The notes beneath the pieces are model-generated. The model worked only from the letters and a program-made list of their open reading frames with translations. It ran no database searches and had not been told where the DNA came from. Shown here in pieces: positions 7,572-10,414 of a stretch of 10,414 nt of DNA. The stretch lies in contig CAIVDB010000077.1 of the NCBI GenBank assembly GCA_903904545.1, positions 1 through 10,414 of the forward strand, read 5' to 3'. The position numbers and the translations under genes are program-made. This DNA comes from an uncultured bacterium (GTDB taxonomy: Bacteria > Patescibacteria > JAEDAM01 > Absconditabacterales > Absconditicoccaceae). Every line of letters starts with the position of its first letter. Position 1 is the stretch's first letter.

Positions 7572-7619
7572 AATACCAAGCAACACCAATAAACCACTTC
7601 CTAATAAACCAATAAACTA
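7572..7619. repeat. AT-rich word repeat before the DUF3127 gene
   Basis: The word AATAAACCA or a close variant recurs three times in CCAATAAACCACTTCC and CTAATAAACCAATAAACT. It lies in the 143-base gap between the HAD gene and the DUF3127 gene. A weak TTGATT (7620-7625) and TTATAA (7645-7650) follow, but the 19-base spacing makes a promoter uncertain. Confidence 0.5.
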
Positions 7620-7664
7620 TTGATTTACATAGGATACTATCGTTTTATAACCTTATTAAATAAG

Positions 7665-7988
7665 ATGCAATACACAGGAACCGTAAAAGTTATTGGACCA
7701 AAAGAAGAAATTGGTGCAAACGCGCTTGTCAAACAAACCGTTGTTTTGGAAGAAGACACAGACAGAGAATTCAAAGGAGGATTGGCAGTAGATTTCTTCA
7801 AAGAAAAAACTGAGCTTCTTGATGGTATCAATGTTGGAGACATGATTACTGTTTACATCAATACTAGAGTAAACGAGTCTAAGACACAAGCAGGAAAGTT
7901 CTTCAATAGCATCACATGCCGAAAATTAGAAAAAGGAGAAGGATCTTCAAAGAAATCAGAAAGCAAAGACGACGATCTACCATTCTAA
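7665..7988 (+). CDS. DUF3127 family OB-fold, SSB-like protein
   Basis: Small protein of 107 aa resembling DUF3127, an OB-fold family best known from Bacteroidetes and thought to bind single-stranded DNA. The family pattern is visible: YTGTVKVIGP at the start, KQTVVLEED, LAVDFFKEKTELLDGINVGD, VYINTRVNES and GKFFNSITCRKLE, then a charged Ser/Lys linker and the tip DDDLPF. The acidic DDLPF tail copies the C-terminal tip that bacterial SSBs use to recruit partners. ATG 7665 is chosen because the family starts just before the TGxVK strand; a TTG at 7620 would add 15 residues with no family match. No TGA codons occur among about ten glycines. Followed by a large palindrome and a terminator-like hairpin. 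Confidence 0.75.
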   Translation: MQYTGTVKVIGPKEEIGANALVKQTVVLEEDTDREFKGGLAVDFFKEKTELLDGINVGDMITVYINTRVNESKTQAGKFFNSITCRKLEKGEGSSKKSESKDDDLPF

Positions 7989-8003
7989 ATAATGTCAATT
8001 GTC

Positions 8004-8055
8004 ATTCCGGCAGCCTGCCACGTAGAACTGCGTGGCCAAGTGTTGCGGCCGGAAT
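8004..8055. repeat. Large imperfect GC-rich palindrome
   Basis: Outer arms ATTCCGGC (8004-8011) and GCCGGAAT (8048-8055) enclose inner arms GCCACG (8017-8022) and CGTGGC (8031-8036) around the loop TAGAACTG, with unpaired bulges between. It is much richer in GC than its surroundings. It shares the core AGAACTGCG with the palindrome at 4862-4875, suggesting a REP-like family. It begins 15 bases after the DUF3127 stop. Confidence 0.7.
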
Positions 8056-8065
8056 CTTAAATTAT

Positions 8066-8092
8066 AAAAAAGAGGCCACTTGGCTTCTTTTT
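8066..8092. terminator. Bidirectional intrinsic terminator
   Basis: AAGAGGCC (8070-8077) pairs with GGCTTCTT (8082-8089) with one G-T wobble around the loop ACTT. It is followed by T's on the plus strand and preceded by an A-run, which is a T-run on the minus strand. It lies between the convergent DUF3127 gene and the baseplate-J-like gene, so it could end transcription from both sides. Confidence 0.7.
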
Positions 8093-8127
8093 CTTATTTC
8101 AAAAACTTAATACTATCCAACAAACCA

Positions 8128-8225
8128 GATTCCCGATTCCTAATTCCCGATTCCCAATCCAAAATTCTCTTCAAAAAGAATCCTTCATTCAACATTCAAA
8201 ATTCAACATTCAAAATTCTCTTCAA
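8128..8225. repeat. Mosaic of short AT-rich repeat words
   Basis: GATTCCCGATTCC and AATTCCCGATTCCC stand in tandem (8128-8155). CAAAATTCTCTTCAA then occurs twice (8160-8174 and 8211-8225), flanking two copies of ATTCAACATTCAAA. The array ends two bases before the stop of the minus-strand gene at 8227. Confidence 0.75.
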
Positions 8226-8226
8226 G

Positions 8227-9771
8227 CTAATTTCCCTTCACTACTTCTCCATTTACCTCCATTTTGATCCTTGATTTCAATTTAGATACCGTACTATATC
8301 GAGGAGGACTAATAACAATTTTTGCCCCTGCAATTTCAGGATAGGACACAATGATTTCTCTTGCCTTATCTCTCTCTAAACCCACAACACGAGACTTGAT
8401 ATCAGGCAAGATACCATTGATGTCAGTAGTAAAATCATAGGATTGTAAGACACTTACTTTAGTAGGAACAACAAAAACCCCAGATTCAGCTTTCAAGTTT
8501 TTAAAGAAAGAAATTGAATTCTTGTCGATAGTCAATGATTTGATTTTATCTGTAGATCTCTGCTGGAGATAGAGATGTACTAACTCGAAAATAGATTCCC
8601 TTTTGACAGTAGGAAACACAAAACGAACGATAATAGAACCATCCATGATTGGCGTTCTAGAACCAATAGGCGTACGAATCAGAATGTTTTTTATTTCTAC
8701 ATGAATCAAATCATTAAAAGAAAGAACAACAGAATCCTTATCAACAAAATGAGATAAAACTATATTTTTCTTCTGTTGAAGGACATATTCCAATAATTTA
8801 CCCGAAAGGATTTCTATGTCCTTCTCAGTAATAAGTCACTTAGTTTGAAGTGATCATCAAGAAAAGACATCGGCTGCCTTTCCATAGACTTGTTGCATAT
8901 GAAAACTCGTCTTCATATTTCTGATAAATAAATTTGTTCCTTTATTCAGATTCCCTCTAGTTCACATAAGAATTCATTCCTCATCTACTTCCATAGCACG
9001 CAAAGACACAGAAGAAATTCAAGGATTTTGTTCTGTTCAAGCAGGAATAGAAAATTCCTTTTTAGCTACAAACATACGACCGTCCTCTGTAGAAAACTTT
9101 GTATCAGGAAGGAAGGAAAGTTCTTTAGACGTCTTATTAAACAATAATACAACTCATTCTGAAGGGTGTTGGATATATTTGATATTAGAAACATTCGTAC
9201 GCAAATCATATTTATAATCCAAAAATTGATTTTGATAGGGAAGAGAAAGATACCTAGAGGTCTTCTGATAGTGCAAATCAGTAATTGGATAATAACGGAA
9301 ATTGTAAATCACATTTTCTGCTTGATTTGCAGGGCTTATTTTGATACGAGCACTCGGCAAAATGATAGAGTACAAAAGGTATAAGATCAAGAAAACAAAA
9401 AACACTTCAAATCAAAAAACGACATAGAATATATAGTTTTTCTGAGCATATACTTGTAAATGAAATCTCTTAATATTAAAGAAAAAATTAAAGACAAGCC
9501 TAAAAATCTTTAAAATCTTATGTTTTTCTTGATGTTGGACAGCAAGTCCAAGACTAGAAAAAAAATATTTTGCTTTATCTGTTTTAGTAATAAAAAATGC
9601 TGTAATGTGTTTTTTTTCTAATAATTCTTTGATTTGAACTCACCATCGTTCGTTATCAAAGAAAGCATGCTCAGGATCAATAAAAATATGAACAGTTCTA
9701 TTTTCAGGAACTTTTTCTAATGTTTTGAATATTTTATATAAACTATGTTCTTTGAGAAAAAACAATTTCAT
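8227..9771 (-). CDS. Membrane-anchored baseplate J-like protein
   Basis: A 514-aa protein like the baseplate-J-domain proteins frequent in CPR genomes; the role is unknown. An N-terminal cytoplasmic domain (about 15-80; VHIFIDPEH, TAFFITKTDKAKYF, SLGLAV) is followed by a basic stretch (KHKILKIFR), one membrane helix at about 118-139 and a large extracytoplasmic region. The baseplate_J-like part includes LSFLPDTKFSTEDGRMFVAK (from residue 218), IPAGTEQNPG, GTRGNLNKGT, DVFSGGS and TEKDIEILSGKLLE. The end has SRVVGLERDKAREII and ISPPRYSTVSKLKSRIKMEV, like the closing domain of CPR homologues. Ten TGA codons between 8836 and 9642 are read as Gly, two adjacent at 8854-8859 for the conserved GG of FSGGS; the last 190 codons contain none. 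Start ATG 9769-9771 is the first after the upstream stop. It lies 30 bases after the Lgt-like gene. Confidence 0.65.
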
Positions 9772-9801
9772 AGAGAAGACTCAAGGGAAAGGTAAAAATA
9801 T

Positions 9802-10414
9802 TTATGAAGAAGTATGATTTTTTCGTCTCCTATACACAAAAAAACACCATAACGCCAACAATATTGCAATATATTGTTTGATATCTATCATGATATGTCC
9901 AAATGAAATAACTCAATGTCTAGGATAATGTTGAAACATCAAAATAATACCAACAAGCAAAGACAAAAGAGAAAATCATAATATACCATAACCGAATGTT
10001 TTTCTTTTTTTGATAAGCCTGATAAGAAGGACAACCAACAAGGATCCCAAAGATAAAAACAATCCAATAGGATACACCAGATTAAACTTATTCCATTGAC
10101 TCTCAGAATGAAACGATTTTATTCATAGAAAAGATTCTGTAGGAATGCCTATAAAATTATCTCCCATCAAAAGAAAGATTCACAAAGGAACCAAAGACAA
10201 ACTCAATGAATAAAATAAGATATCTACCCATATTTTTTTATTTTCTATTCTTTTTACTTTCTTTAGAAAAAGACCTATGGAAAGAGCTATTCCAAGGACA
10301 ACTCCAACAAAATGGAATCTATATCCATAAGGAGAAAGCAAATGGAACAGGGAGGTCATACTAGTAGGAAACAATCCTTCATCAAAAATAAATTGAACAT
10401 AAGATCACAAAAAA
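9802..10414 (-). CDS. Partial Lgt-like polytopic membrane protein
   Basis: Over 200 residues of a polytopic membrane protein whose N-terminus lies beyond the window. The layout resembles prolipoprotein diacylglyceryl transferase (Lgt), which adds diacylglycerol to the lipobox Cys: LLSPYGYRFHFVGVVLGIAL near the start, SLVPLGIFLLMGDNFIGIP (compare GRxGNFxNxE of Lgt), LVYPIGLFLSLGSLLVVLLI, TFGYGILGFSLLSLLVGII, and GVISFGHIMIDIKQYIAILL near the end. Conserved Lgt residues are partly missing: the Arg before GNF and the Glu after it are not evident, so it may be a divergent or inactive relative. Five TGA codons (10405, 10180, 10123, 9976, 9913) are read as Gly. The stop is TAA at 9802-9804, after a basic tail (YRRRKNH). 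It would be cotranscribed with the baseplate-J-like gene downstream. Confidence 0.5.

Noticed and set aside
7620..7664. Upstream TTG start for the DUF3127 gene
   Set aside because: The 15 added residues have no match to the family, which begins near MQYTGTVKV.

Overview
The window only makes sense if TGA is read as glycine (translation table 25), the code of the candidate phyla Absconditabacteria (SR1) and Gracilibacteria (BD1-5) in the Patescibacteria/CPR. Under the standard code most genes here look broken. With TGA as Gly they join into full-length families, and the TGA codons fall on conserved glycines: the GxGGH motif of RsmH, the GCGTG motif of a methyltransferase, and the fourth residue of Der. 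All twelve recognisable genes stop at TAA or TAG and none at TGA. The DNA is AT-rich, and no Shine-Dalgarno sequence is visible before any start. I cannot tell SR1 from Gracilibacteria from this window.

Layout. (1) 1-105: possible tail of an upstream gene, then a choline-kinase/aminoglycoside-phosphotransferase-like kinase (161-1120, +). (2) Minus-strand cluster 3318-1117: rsmH, an ftsL-like gene, and an unknown three-helix membrane protein where ftsI often lies. Its stop overlaps the kinase stop in a shared TTAA. (3) Plus-strand pair: a DUF4105 (Lnb-N) protein and a class I SAM methyltransferase (3472-4789). (4) Plus-strand run after a repeat-filled gap: der, lspA, a HAD-like phosphatase and a DUF3127 OB-fold/SSB-like protein (5041-7988). 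(5) A gap with a large palindrome, a bidirectional terminator and AT-rich word repeats. (6) Minus strand: a membrane-anchored protein resembling CPR baseplate-J-like proteins (9771-8227) and, just upstream, a partial Lgt-like membrane protein running off the window end.

Functions. The set is mostly housekeeping: ribosome assembly (RsmH, Der), division (FtsL-like), lipoprotein processing (LspA and a divergent Lgt-like protein) and DNA binding (DUF3127). Every gap is under 300 bases. Most gaps carry mosaics of short AT-rich repeat words, and two dispersed modules recur kilobases apart. A GC-rich double hairpin also sits in frame inside rsmH. No tRNA, rRNA, CRISPR array, transposase or integrase was seen.
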